Part shown: positions 32,146-40,479 of the stretch, one piece after another | Layout: every line of letters starts with the position of its first letter | Numbering within the stretch: position 1 is the stretch's first letter | Assembly (NCBI GenBank): GCA_964386535.1 | Contig: CAYLRY010000024.1 | Coordinates: forward strand, 1-41,574 | Reading direction: 5' to 3' | Source: CAYLRY01 sp964386535 | Lineage (GTDB): Bacteria; Chloroflexota; Dehalococcoidia; Dehalococcoidales; UBA3254 | DNA: 41,574 nucleotides | Notes under the pieces: generated by a model | What the model was told of the DNA's origin: nothing | Seen by the model: only the letters and a program-made list of their open reading frames with translations | The model's database searches: none | Program-made: the position numbers and the translations under genes

Positions 32146-32622
32146 TCAGTCCAGGGGCTGGATATCTTCAATACTTCCGGTGAGAAGCAGGCCGGCAACT
32201 GCTTCTCCGCTCCGGCGTACCACATTAGAGAGTCCCTGGCCTTGCTCCGTGTTTCCCGGTTGGATTCCCACCAGGCAAACCCGTCCGCAAAATCCATGTA
32301 TATAGGAAATCAACTCTGTTAGCGGCATTATATGTGAGGAATACGAAAGAGTCTGTACCCTTTCTGGCGGAACCAGCCTTACTGAGCCCGGCGGCAGCCC
32401 CATGTCAGCGGCATCTACCAATACCAGACATTCCGGATGATACCGCCGCACTATAGAGGTAAAACTTTCCGGCGCAGTACCAGCATCCATAGCGATTATT
32501 TTGTTCCCTCTATCCTGATTATCCGTGGACTTCAGCCGGCGGTTAATAACCTGGACGACAAAATTCCCTGCACCGTCATCACCACCCAGCACATTCCCGA
32601 TTCCCAGAATCAGTCGCTGCAT
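32146..32622 (-). CDS. hycI: Hydrogenase maturation endopeptidase, HycI type
   Basis: 158 residues. It opens with LILGIGNVLGGDDGAGNFV, the signature of HycI/HyaD/HoxW proteases, whose Glu/Asp residues sense nickel in the immature large subunit. D46 (IAMDAGTAP) and LVLVDAADMG with the later H-containing stretch SSHIMPL fit the other two metal-sensing positions. It should remove the MbhL tail. It faces the mbh operon on the other strand with one base between the two stops, so it must be expressed separately. Confidence 0.92.
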   Translation of the reverse strand: MQRLILGIGNVLGGDDGAGNFVVQVINRRLKSTDNQDRGNKIIAMDAGTAPESFTSIVRRYHPECLVLVDAADMGLPPGSVRLVPPERVQTLSYSSHIMPLTELISYIHGFCGRVCLVGIQPGNTEQGQGLSNVVRRSGEAVAGLLLTGSIEDIQPLD

Positions 32623-32835
32623 AGTTCATCTATTCACGCCATACTAAAACAGACCAGGCTGAGAACCCCCCGTTAATAAGTCAAGGTTTTAAAAATTATT
32701 GATCCGACCTAATCCCGTAAAATCATCCCTGAGTTGTTAAAATACCCGTATTTTATTTCTGCAACCTTATAACCGACGACCTATAGCCGTTCATATCATA
32801 TGCCGCAAGTCAGAACGAATTATCATGGTATTTAT

Positions 32836-33732
32836 TCAGGATTTAGGTCTCACCACTAACACTGGTTTTTTACCGGCATGCAGTACTTTGTCCGTCACAC
32901 TGCCGAAAACCCAGCGTCTGATCCCGGAACGGCCATTAGTAGACATTACTATTAAATCACAATTATTGGATTCGGAGAAATCAATTATACCTTCTGCTAC
33001 CGGTCTTTTTGCTGTAGCAACTGATATGACCGAATGAGTTTTCAGCATTGAGGCCTTCGTTTTTTCGAGATAATCTCTGGCATTGGAATGCAGACTTGCA
33101 TCGTAATGTTCTATCATTTCCGGTGTAAGATTGCCGTAAATTCCAAAACTAAACGGCTCAATAACCTGGAACAATACGATTTCAGCCCCGGTTTTCTCAG
33201 CCAGACTGTCCGCCAAAGGAATAGCAGTTTCGCTGAGTATTGAACCATCCAACGGCACCAGGATTTTCCTGAGTATATACTTTAAGGCTACCACGGAATC
33301 GTCCAGATGCTCTCTAATCAGAAGCACAGGGCATTTAGAAGCTCTTAAGATTTTCTCAGCGACATTACCTAAAGGCCAGGACCCACCGCCTGAGGCGCCC
33401 CGGCTGGCCAGAATAATCAAGTTGCTGTTAATCGTGGTGGCAAAATTGAGAATTTCTGAAGCAGGGTTCCCAATAAGGGACTGAAACCCCACTTGTGCCG
33501 CTAATGGCTTACCCTGTTCTGCGGCCTGCCTCTTTACCAAAGCGTCACTGATCCTGTCACACTGTTTTTCCAGATAAGAACGGCTTTCAACTACTGCCTG
33601 CCAGCCGGAAGACTCAGAAACCCCGGCAATCACGATGGTTGAGTTAAACATGGACGCAATCTCAATTGCATAAGGCACAACCATCTCTGAGACTTTTGAA
33701 CCATCCAGGGGAACCAGTATTCTTTCAAACAT
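32836..33732 (-). CDS. Tandem universal stress protein
   Basis: 298 residues made of two UspA domains (about 1-150 and 155-298). Both begin with the ILVPLDGS strand-loop. Domain 1 keeps GASGGGSWPLGNVAEKIL and domain 2 GRSGIRRWVFGSVTDKVL; the second fits G-x2-G-x9-G-S, the ATP-binding pattern, while the first is a variant ending in G-N. Cytoplasmic, with roles in stress or energy limitation in relatives. AAAGGAG precedes the ATG. It lies downstream of the transhydroxylase-like gene on the same strand. Confidence 0.92.
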   Translation of the reverse strand: MFERILVPLDGSKVSEMVVPYAIEIASMFNSTIVIAGVSESSGWQAVVESRSYLEKQCDRISDALVKRQAAEQGKPLAAQVGFQSLIGNPASEILNFATTINSNLIILASRGASGGGSWPLGNVAEKILRASKCPVLLIREHLDDSVVALKYILRKILVPLDGSILSETAIPLADSLAEKTGAEIVLFQVIEPFSFGIYGNLTPEMIEHYDASLHSNARDYLEKTKASMLKTHSVISVATAKRPVAEGIIDFSESNNCDLIVMSTNGRSGIRRWVFGSVTDKVLHAGKKPVLVVRPKS

Positions 33733-33785
33733 TCGCCTTATCTCCTTTAATATCCTCCGCGGGCAACCTGATTATTATAACAAAC

Positions 33786-33798
33786 AGGCTGAAAGCCT
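33786..33798 (-). terminator. Short hairpin between the transhydroxylase-like gene and the stress protein
   Basis: AGGCT-GAA-AGCCT, followed on the minus strand by GTTTGTTATAAT. It may end the upstream transcript; the following TATAAT could be the -10 of the stress protein gene, but I see no good -35. Confidence 0.3.
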
Positions 33799-33925
33799 TC
33801 CGCCAGATAACTTTTCCAATGGCAGATCTTTATTTTATTATGCGCATAACCAGAGGCTAAATCAAATCTAGCTGTTGTTCTGCTATGGCTTCCTTTCCCC
33901 CTGGGTGCAATAATTTTGTAAGGTT

Positions 33926-36571
33926 TTATTTTTCAACCCAGGCATCAAAACGAAGCCCGGCAGCCGGGTCATATTTCCTTCTGAAAGCCTCAGGGTACTG
34001 TTTCCGTATCTTTTCTATATCAACTCTTTCAACCTGGACCAGATACCCGCTTACCACCATTCCCGTGGCGTTCTTAGATGTTAAATTATGCGGAGAGATG
34101 GTATTTATAGCCCCACCCCTGTCCAATTCTCCGGGAATTATGGCATCATACCTGGCTCCATGGTCCATATAGACCACACTTGGCATAATCCTCTCGGTTA
34201 CCCATGCACCGCCCAGCACTGTCCCCCTTTCATTAAATATTTTGATAATATCGCCGCTGTTTATCCCCCTGGATGCCGCATCGACAGGGTGAATCCAGAT
34301 AGGTTCGTAGTTATAGCCGTCAGGTCCTTTTACCTTACAGGTGAGTATTTCACGGATCCAGGTTATATCATCATGCATGGCATGAACTCTCCATCTGGGA
34401 TGGTTAGAAACGATCAACAGAGGATATTTTACGGCCCTATCACTGCTCAGGCTTTCATCATGGCTCTCTCCCTTTTCAATCCAGTGAGGTACCGGCGGAC
34501 GTTCTTTGTCCTCAGGGAAGTATTTAGCCAGATTTTGAGAAAAAAATTCTATCTTCCCGGAAGGGGTTTTTAAAGGATATTCGGTAGGGTTTTCGTTGAA
34601 TTTAGCCATGCCCGCCGGATAGCTCTTCCAATCAGGATCGGTAGGAATTACAAAATATCCCTTCTGCTTGAATTCCTCGAAACTGATCATGTTTTGAACT
34701 CCGGAGGTCAGAAACCCTCGTTTAATGATGTCCTCAACCGTCTTTCCGCCCGTATATTGTTCCAGCAACCCCATCTTCTCGGCTATCAGGCAGACTATCT
34801 CATAATCGCTTTTAGATTCACCCACTGGCTCAATACACTGATTTTCATATGCCAGCACATGGTATTGACCGCTCCCGTTATCCGCGTGGATATCCAGTTC
34901 CTCAAATTTTGTGCTGACTGGCAGAATAATATCGGCAAACAGGCAGTCGTTTTCCAGCCAGGGGTGCTGGGCCAGCATAAATTCTATCTTAGTGCTTCTC
35001 AAGGCTTTTATATAGGTATTGGTATCATTCCAGCAGGTTATCCAGCAGGGTGTATCCGTCCAGATCATGTGAATCTCAGGACAACCTTTAGCCGGGTAAG
35101 TATAACGAGTGAACTGATCCTCCACCGGGGCAAACAACAACGTAGTGCCGTACCAGCTAATAGGTGGATTGAGGATGGCATCATGCACCAGATCTTTAGG
35201 AATGAACTGGCGGGGGAAAATATTATCCGGCTTCAGATTAGTGCCCATGGAACGGTGAGGCACACCGCTGCGGGTATTCCAGACTAGTGGAACATATGAG
35301 CCCATGCTGGCAGCGCTGATATTAGGTGTCAACATGCTCACCGGCATGGGCTCCCGTTCATGCATACTCCATTCGATCATTTTCACCTGGTGTTTGCCCG
35401 GCTGGCCCAGTCCCTGCATGGCCATTAACAGGATTTCCAGCCTGGCGTTCTCAGTAGAATACGGCCCTCTGATGCCGGGACTGCCATTGCCATGGAGCAA
35501 AGTGGCCGGTTTAGAAGCCCAGTCCCGGGCTAAGGCTTTAATGGTCCATTCTGGTACGCCCGTTTTTTCCGCAGCCCAGGCAGGTGTCTTGGCAATCCCC
35601 TCTTCCTTGCCCATGACGTAATCAGCGAATTGATCGAATCCATAGGTGTGAGTAGCCACATAATTTTTATCATAAAGCCCTTCAGTAATCCAGACATATG
35701 CTATGGCCAGCCGCATGGCGGCATCTGTATTGGGTTTAATAGGGATCCATTTATCGGCATGAACCGCTGCCCCATAGTTCAGATCCGGACATATATAAAC
35801 AGATTTTATGCCAAGCTGGGTCCACCAGAAGCACAGCCGGCTGGCCATCTGCCCGTCCAGACCCTGAGGCGTCGTCTCCGGGTCACAGCCCCAGAACAGA
35901 AGAAGTTTGGTATTCTCTGAGATATCTTGCATGACATTGGTAACCGGTTCCATCTGGCCCACGGGTTCCATGCCCCAGGCATGTTTGGCACCCCAGTACC
36001 AGCCTTCCCAGCTATCGGGATTACGGGTTTGTAAAGTGTAACCTCCCAGCATCTCCATAAAGCGGGTGGCGCAACCGTGGGCTGCATGTACCGTTTTTTG
36101 TTCACCGTGACCATCCTGCTGAAGTAGAATAGCATAGGTGCTTCCGTATTTTTCTTTTATGCGGTTGATCTCTTTTACTATAATATCAATGGCTTCTTTC
36201 CAGGAAATCCTGATGTATTTGCTTTTACCCCGGTTTTCAGGATGCCTTTCACCATCGGGATTCCAATCTATTCTTTTTAGAGGATATAAAATCCGGTTGG
36301 GAGAATATACCCGGCTTTTATATGCCAGGCTGTAATGAGCCAGTAAGGTTTTCGGACCGGGTTCAAATACCTGCCCTCGTACTTCCATTCTCCAGGGATG
36401 GTATAACGCGGGATCATACTTCCAGTCAAAATGCAGGGGTCGAATCCTGACAATCTTTCCTCTGTTTACATCTACCACGGCTGAATTGGCATTCGGGCCG
36501 AACCCTATAGTTTTAATGCATGATTTTTCTTGCAGGTTTTTATTTTGTTCGCCTTTCTCTTTATTAAGCAT
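33926..36571 (-). CDS. athL: Molybdopterin enzyme, transhydroxylase large-subunit type
   Basis: 881 residues of the DMSO reductase superfamily. The N-terminus lacks the usual 4Fe-4S cysteines, as in the large subunit of pyrogallol-phloroglucinol transhydroxylase (AthL) of Pelobacter acidigallici. NPDSWEG gives D186-S187-W188, which I align from memory with AthL D174-S175-W176, the serine being the Mo ligand; H155 in DGHGE may match the active-site histidine. Other family landmarks are WGCDPETTPQG and the C-terminal beta-barrel (NHPRWRVHAMHDD; GARYDAIIPGELDRGGAIN). There is no twin-arginine signal, so it is cytoplasmic. No 4Fe-4S small subunit gene is adjacent. An oxidoreductase acting on another phenolic or thio compound is possible. 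Confidence 0.82.
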   Translation of the reverse strand: MLNKEKGEQNKNLQEKSCIKTIGFGPNANSAVVDVNRGKIVRIRPLHFDWKYDPALYHPWRMEVRGQVFEPGPKTLLAHYSLAYKSRVYSPNRILYPLKRIDWNPDGERHPENRGKSKYIRISWKEAIDIIVKEINRIKEKYGSTYAILLQQDGHGEQKTVHAAHGCATRFMEMLGGYTLQTRNPDSWEGWYWGAKHAWGMEPVGQMEPVTNVMQDISENTKLLLFWGCDPETTPQGLDGQMASRLCFWWTQLGIKSVYICPDLNYGAAVHADKWIPIKPNTDAAMRLAIAYVWITEGLYDKNYVATHTYGFDQFADYVMGKEEGIAKTPAWAAEKTGVPEWTIKALARDWASKPATLLHGNGSPGIRGPYSTENARLEILLMAMQGLGQPGKHQVKMIEWSMHEREPMPVSMLTPNISAASMGSYVPLVWNTRSGVPHRSMGTNLKPDNIFPRQFIPKDLVHDAILNPPISWYGTTLLFAPVEDQFTRYTYPAKGCPEIHMIWTDTPCWITCWNDTNTYIKALRSTKIEFMLAQHPWLENDCLFADIILPVSTKFEELDIHADNGSGQYHVLAYENQCIEPVGESKSDYEIVCLIAEKMGLLEQYTGGKTVEDIIKRGFLTSGVQNMISFEEFKQKGYFVIPTDPDWKSYPAGMAKFNENPTEYPLKTPSGKIEFFSQNLAKYFPEDKERPPVPHWIEKGESHDESLSSDRAVKYPLLIVSNHPRWRVHAMHDDITWIREILTCKVKGPDGYNYEPIWIHPVDAASRGINSGDIIKIFNERGTVLGGAWVTERIMPSVVYMDHGARYDAIIPGELDRGGAINTISPHNLTSKNATGMVVSGYLVQVERVDIEKIRKQYPEAFRRKYDPAAGLRFDAWVEK

Positions 36572-36650
36572 ATTTTTCTCGTTTATTTCACTCCTTAGCC
36601 ATCTTTCCCGGCCAGGTATTCATTTTTCAAGTTTTTTCATGATAATCACC

Positions 36651-36670
36651 GTATACGATTGTATATGATT
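36651..36670. repeat. Tandem 10-bp repeat near the athL transcript start
   Basis: GTATACGATT and GTATATGATT lie head to tail and differ at one base. They cover the expected transcript start of the minus-strand promoter at 36668-36697. Direct half sites spaced by one helical turn suit a regulator. Confidence 0.35.
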
Positions 36671-36697
36671 ATATTCCATCCTGCATTGCATTATCAA
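36668..36697 (-). promoter_or_regulatory. Candidate promoter of the transhydroxylase-like gene
   Basis: On the minus strand TTGATA (36697-36692) and TATAAT (36673-36668) are 18 bases apart. The leader would be about 90 bases. The rest of 36572-36871 contains nothing else recognised. Confidence 0.55.
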
Positions 36698-36871
36698 CAG
36701 TTAAGTTTCTCTTAACGAAAAAGAGATCATAGAACAGATCGCTTTCGCATACCTTACCAAACAATTATAATAATATTGGAAATAGCTGGCACGCTTTTTT
36801 TCTACGTAATAATTACATTTGAAAAACGTCCTAATTATCGATCCGGCTAGTCCGGTCCAGGAGTATTATTT

Positions 36872-37519
36872 TTGGAAATAACTGTAATCGAAGCACGTGA
36901 CCTTTCTGAAGCCTGGTTTCTCTGCCTGCAAAAAACGCTTACTATCGGATATGAATATAGGATCGATCGCGGAAGCTATGCCGGTCAGCGCCGTAAAGAA
37001 CTGGGACTGGTAGTGGTACGTATAAAAAATCCTGCTGTCCGGCCTTTAATACCAGATGTCCCCCAGGGTATCCCTCAACCCAGTACCATGGATTATGTGG
37101 AATCTTACCTGCCATACCTCATGACTTCGCATAAAGCAGAAGGTGAACAATACACTTACGGTCAATACCTGGAAAAGCAAATCCCAGAAGTCATCAGGAT
37201 GTATAAAGAACAGGGCGCTAATACCAATCAGGCTTATATGGCTGTGGGTGATGAAAACTCCATTTTTCTCACTGATCCACCCTGTTTGCGCGGAATTGAT
37301 ACCCGTCTAAGGGATAACACCCTGAATTTTGTAGTATACTTCCGTTCATGGGATCTCTGGGCAGGCTTCCCTTCCAATCTGGCAGCCATACAACTTTTGA
37401 AAGAATATATGGCCAGTGAGATCGGAGTAAAGGATGGTGAATTGTTAGGTATAAGCAAAGGATTACACCTTTATGAGTATGCCTGGGAACTGGCAAAAGC
37501 TGTGGTGCATGTAAGCTAG
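36872..37519 (+). CDS. Archaeal-type thymidylate synthase
   Basis: 215 residues, shorter than E. coli ThyA (264) but with the catalytic core spaced the same way. C138 in DPPCLRG is the nucleophile; R158 and D161 in FRSWDLWAGFPSN follow 20 and 23 residues later, and N169 eight after the aspartate, exactly as C146, R166, D169 and N177 in E. coli. The ThyA-typical PCH is PCL here. This matches the putative thymidylate synthases of methanogens, which may use a different folate or pterin donor. The start is TTG at 36872 behind CAGGAG. It converges with the SDR gene, 16 bases apart. Confidence 0.85.
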   Translation: MEITVIEARDLSEAWFLCLQKTLTIGYEYRIDRGSYAGQRRKELGLVVVRIKNPAVRPLIPDVPQGIPQPSTMDYVESYLPYLMTSHKAEGEQYTYGQYLEKQIPEVIRMYKEQGANTNQAYMAVGDENSIFLTDPPCLRGIDTRLRDNTLNFVVYFRSWDLWAGFPSNLAAIQLLKEYMASEIGVKDGELLGISKGLHLYEYAWELAKAVVHVS

Positions 37520-37535
37520 AAACAATGGGTATTGA

Positions 37536-38285
37536 TCAATATCTCACCAGTTCACCGCCATCTACAGGCAAAGCTGCACCTGTAATAAAACTGGCATCAT
37601 CAGAAGCCAAAAACAAAGCAGCCCTGGCTACGTCTTCCGGCTCCCCTATCCTCCCAAGTGGTATTAAATCCCTGATCTGTTGCTGGGAAAAAGTGGCCAG
37701 CAAGTTTTTAGTCATGGGGGTCTTGATTCCTCCGGGAATAATGCAATTAACATTGATGTTATGTGAAGCCCACTCCAGAGCCAGTTCCCGTGTAAAGTTG
37801 ATCAATCCAGCTTTGGCAGAGGCATAGGCGCTCATGTTCGCTCGAAACCTCAGGGCTGCAATGGAAGAAATATTCACAATCTTCCCGCTATTATGATTTA
37901 CCATCCACCTTCCGGCTTCCCGGCAGCAAAGATAGGCGCCTCGCAGGATTACCGCGTTGATCCTGTCCCATATTTCTACGGAAGATTCCAGCAAAGGGTA
38001 GTTACCTCCTATACCTGCGTTATTGATCAGTATATTCACCCCTCCCAAATTTATAATTACCTCTTTCACCATATCAACAACTTCTTTCTCATCAGCTACG
38101 TCAGCTTTTAAAGCGATAGCCTTTCCTCCGGTTTGAGCTATGGTGGCTACAGTTTGTTCGGCAGACAAAAGATTGATATCATTGACTGCTACCGCTGCTC
38201 CTTTCCTTGCAAAAAGTATCGCCGTGGCCTGACCGATTCCGCTGCCCGCCCCGGTTACTAACACCACCTTTCCTTTAAATCTCAC
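37536..38285 (-). CDS. Short-chain dehydrogenase/reductase (FabG-like)
   Basis: 249 residues of a classical SDR: TGAGSGIG at 11-18, NNAGIGG at 88-94, catalytic S141 with Y154-x3-K158 (YASAK), and PGGIKTPM after that. D36 at the end of the second strand (VNDIN) favours NAD(H) over NADP(H). The end GAALPVDGG is typical. The start is GTG at 38285 with GGGAGG upstream. The role may be a 3-hydroxyacyl-CoA or alcohol dehydrogenase for the acyl-CoA pathway nearby; this is inference from context only. Confidence 0.9.
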   Translation of the reverse strand: MRFKGKVVLVTGAGSGIGQATAILFARKGAAVAVNDINLLSAEQTVATIAQTGGKAIALKADVADEKEVVDMVKEVIINLGGVNILINNAGIGGNYPLLESSVEIWDRINAVILRGAYLCCREAGRWMVNHNSGKIVNISSIAALRFRANMSAYASAKAGLINFTRELALEWASHNINVNCIIPGGIKTPMTKNLLATFSQQQIRDLIPLGRIGEPEDVARAALFLASDDASFITGAALPVDGGELVRY

Positions 38286-38581
38286 GTTTTCCTCCCTGTA
38301 ACAATAGCGCCTGAAAGATTTAACAATATTGAGATACCGTATAAATAAAACAAATTATACCACAAAAACAACCCTGTTCTTGAATTTATGTAAAGCCTTT
38401 CAAACGTCATATTCCATTAATACGCAGGTTATACATCAATATTCTTTTCCTGAAATAATGGTCCCCATATCCTCGTTCCTGATAGGAAAATAATTCTGTT
38501 TTAAACAATGCTCTGTGATGGAATATTTGTATTTGAAGATTTCACGCTGGATGCAGTGTTGCAGCCGGGTTTCAGACAACC
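38286..38581. other. Intergenic region, nothing recognised
   Basis: About 295 bases of AT-rich sequence upstream of the SDR gene and before the flavoprotein relic. No readable gene or RNA. The last 40 bases may be the eroded upstream part of the relic. Confidence 0.4.
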
Positions 38582-38840
38582 AAAGACTTTTTTATTGTAA
38601 TTTGTGTAACAACCATTAAAAGCCAGGGAGGCATAGTTAAGTCAGCCAGGATTTGCCTGCATGCCGTATATAGCAACCTTTACCGGATTACCATAGCCGA
38701 ATATAAAAAAGACTATTTGTTAGTGAGACTGCTGGGTTGCTGCGGTTTCCAAAGCCATTGCTTTACCGTATAATAGACTTAAAATCCAGAATGCCAAAAC
38801 ATGGGTAAAAATAGCTATGTTGCAATTACAGAGGAGCCTT
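38582..38840 (+). pseudogene. Decayed C-terminal fragment of a Mo hydroxylase FAD subunit
   Basis: Two frames together match residues ~702-787 of the FAD subunit at 4441-6810. From 38585: DFFIVICVTTIK, then GGIVKSARICLHAVYSNLYR, against DFPIVNCAAAIK and KGVIESARICLNAVYANPYR. After a frame change, from 38736: VAAVSKAIALPYNRLKIQN and AKTWVKIAML, against AAAVIADAVAMPYNKYKIQI and AKTMVKRAIL. The stretch between is eroded and the total length is close to that of the intact domain. There is no start, and I could not trace the other domains upstream. Confidence 0.85.
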
Positions 38841-39116
38841 AATATAATTTCAACTGAATATTTTCCATAGCTCGGAGCAATAAGGCTCACATTGTTAACG
38901 TCTTAACTGTCCTTCATATTCGAAAATCAACTCAGCCAACCATTATTGGTCAAAGAATTTTAATATGACATTTGCATAAATACACAAAAATAATGCCCTA
39001 TAAACAACATTTCAGCGCAATATTATGTCTTTTTGAACGTTGAAAACTGGTATTTCTTAACAGATTGACGTCTGAAATTAAGAATTTTCCGGATGCTCCG
39101 GATCAGGAGTCTAAAA
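38841..39116. other. Intergenic region before the acyl-CoA dehydrogenases
   Basis: AT-rich, without a readable gene. It presumably holds the promoter of the acyl-CoA dehydrogenase operon; I see no clear consensus pair. Confidence 0.4.
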
Positions 39117-40295
39117 ATGGACTTTAAATTCACCCCTGAACAAGAGTCGTTCCGATTGGAGGTTTCATCTTTTTTGGAAAAAGAGGGACCTCAGGACTGG
39201 CATAAGCGAAAGGTCAGCTTTTTTGAAATGTCAGGGCAGGAAAACTGGATAGCCATACACAGGGAAATGGCTCTCAAACTGGGAGCTAGGGGCTGGCTGT
39301 CACTGCACTGGCCGGAAGAATGCGGTGGCCGTGGATGGTCACCCTTTTACCGTTTAATCTTGAGAGAAGAACTTTTTAAGCATCACTGCCCCGGCTATGA
39401 TGCCATCGGAGTGGATTTTGTGGCGCCGGCCCTGCTGCTCAAAGGTTCAGAGGAACAAAAAAAGAAGCATCTTCCGGGGATAGCCTCAGGCCGGATAATG
39501 TGGTGTGAGACACTAAGTGAACCAGGTCACGGTTCTGACCTGGCTTCTCTGGAAACCTTCGCTCGAGAAGAACCGCGCTGTTTTGTGGTTAACGGACAGA
39601 AGATCTGGACCACCTACGGTCATTTTGCCGACTGGAGTGTACTCCTGGCCAGGACCGACCGCAGCGCCAGGCCGGAATACCGGGGATTAACATTTTTCCT
39701 GGTAGATATGAAAACACCAGGTATTACAGTGAATCCTATCATTAATATGGCCGGTCATCATGACTTTAATGAAGTCTTCTTTGATGACGTGAGCATCCCC
39801 AAAGAAAATATCATGGAAGGAGTAAATCGAGGATGGTATGTAGCCATGTCTCTTCTGGACTATGAACGTACCGCTGACCTGGGTTATGCAATTGCAGGTA
39901 CTTTACTTAACGATATCAAAGAAGAAGCTATAGATAAAGACCTTTTCGATCCAAGGTTGAAAGGCCGCCTGGCCGAATTGATAACTGAATGTGAGGTGGC
40001 GAGAACCATACACTATTACGTTACCTGGATGCAGAGCCAGGGCAAAGTGCCCAACTACGAGGCTGCCATGTGCAAACTGCTGGGTTTTGAAGCCATTCAA
40101 CATGTGGCGGAGTTCGGCATGCAGGTCTTTAAGCATTATGGACTATTGACCGGCCAAAGCCCGCTGGCGCCTATATACGGACGCATTTCTTCTTGCTACC
40201 TTCGTTCGTACGGTCACAGCCTGGAAGCAGGCACTTCAGAAATAGACCGGGATGTCATTGCTCAGCGGGGCCTGGGTTTGCCGAGAAGGCGGTAA
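39117..40295 (+). CDS. Acyl-CoA dehydrogenase, first of a pair
   Basis: 392 residues from the ATG at 39117 (MDFKFTPEQESF), behind AGGAG; an ATG eight codons earlier has no ribosome site. It has the three-domain fold with the FAD/substrate loop WCETLSEPGHGSDLAS near residue 140, IWTTYGHFADW around 168, and the closing EAGTSEIDRDVIAQRGLGLPR. Where medium-chain enzymes have the catalytic E-G-T, this protein reads A-G-T by eye, so the base may lie elsewhere or in the partner. It oxidises an acyl-CoA to the enoyl-CoA with an electron-transfer flavoprotein as acceptor. The substrate is unknown. Confidence 0.92.
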   Translation: MDFKFTPEQESFRLEVSSFLEKEGPQDWHKRKVSFFEMSGQENWIAIHREMALKLGARGWLSLHWPEECGGRGWSPFYRLILREELFKHHCPGYDAIGVDFVAPALLLKGSEEQKKKHLPGIASGRIMWCETLSEPGHGSDLASLETFAREEPRCFVVNGQKIWTTYGHFADWSVLLARTDRSARPEYRGLTFFLVDMKTPGITVNPIINMAGHHDFNEVFFDDVSIPKENIMEGVNRGWYVAMSLLDYERTADLGYAIAGTLLNDIKEEAIDKDLFDPRLKGRLAELITECEVARTIHYYVTWMQSQGKVPNYEAAMCKLLGFEAIQHVAEFGMQVFKHYGLLTGQSPLAPIYGRISSCYLRSYGHSLEAGTSEIDRDVIAQRGLGLPRRR

Positions 40296-40479
40296 CATAA
40301 ATAATACGATGGCTCCAGCCTTGAAAAAGGAAATTACAGTGGGATTTTCTACCTGTATGACTAAAAGAGATCCTTTAATATGAAAAGCTAAAAGTAAACC
40401 GGTGTTTCACTTTAATGGGTTTTTGTTTTTTCGAGTTTCTGATTTGGATTCTTAATTTTCCGTTCCAGGAGGACAGAGG

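Noticed and set aside
34694..35287. 197-codon plus-strand frame inside the transhydroxylase-like gene
   Set aside because: It is the shadow of a well supported minus-strand gene; no motif or ribosome site.
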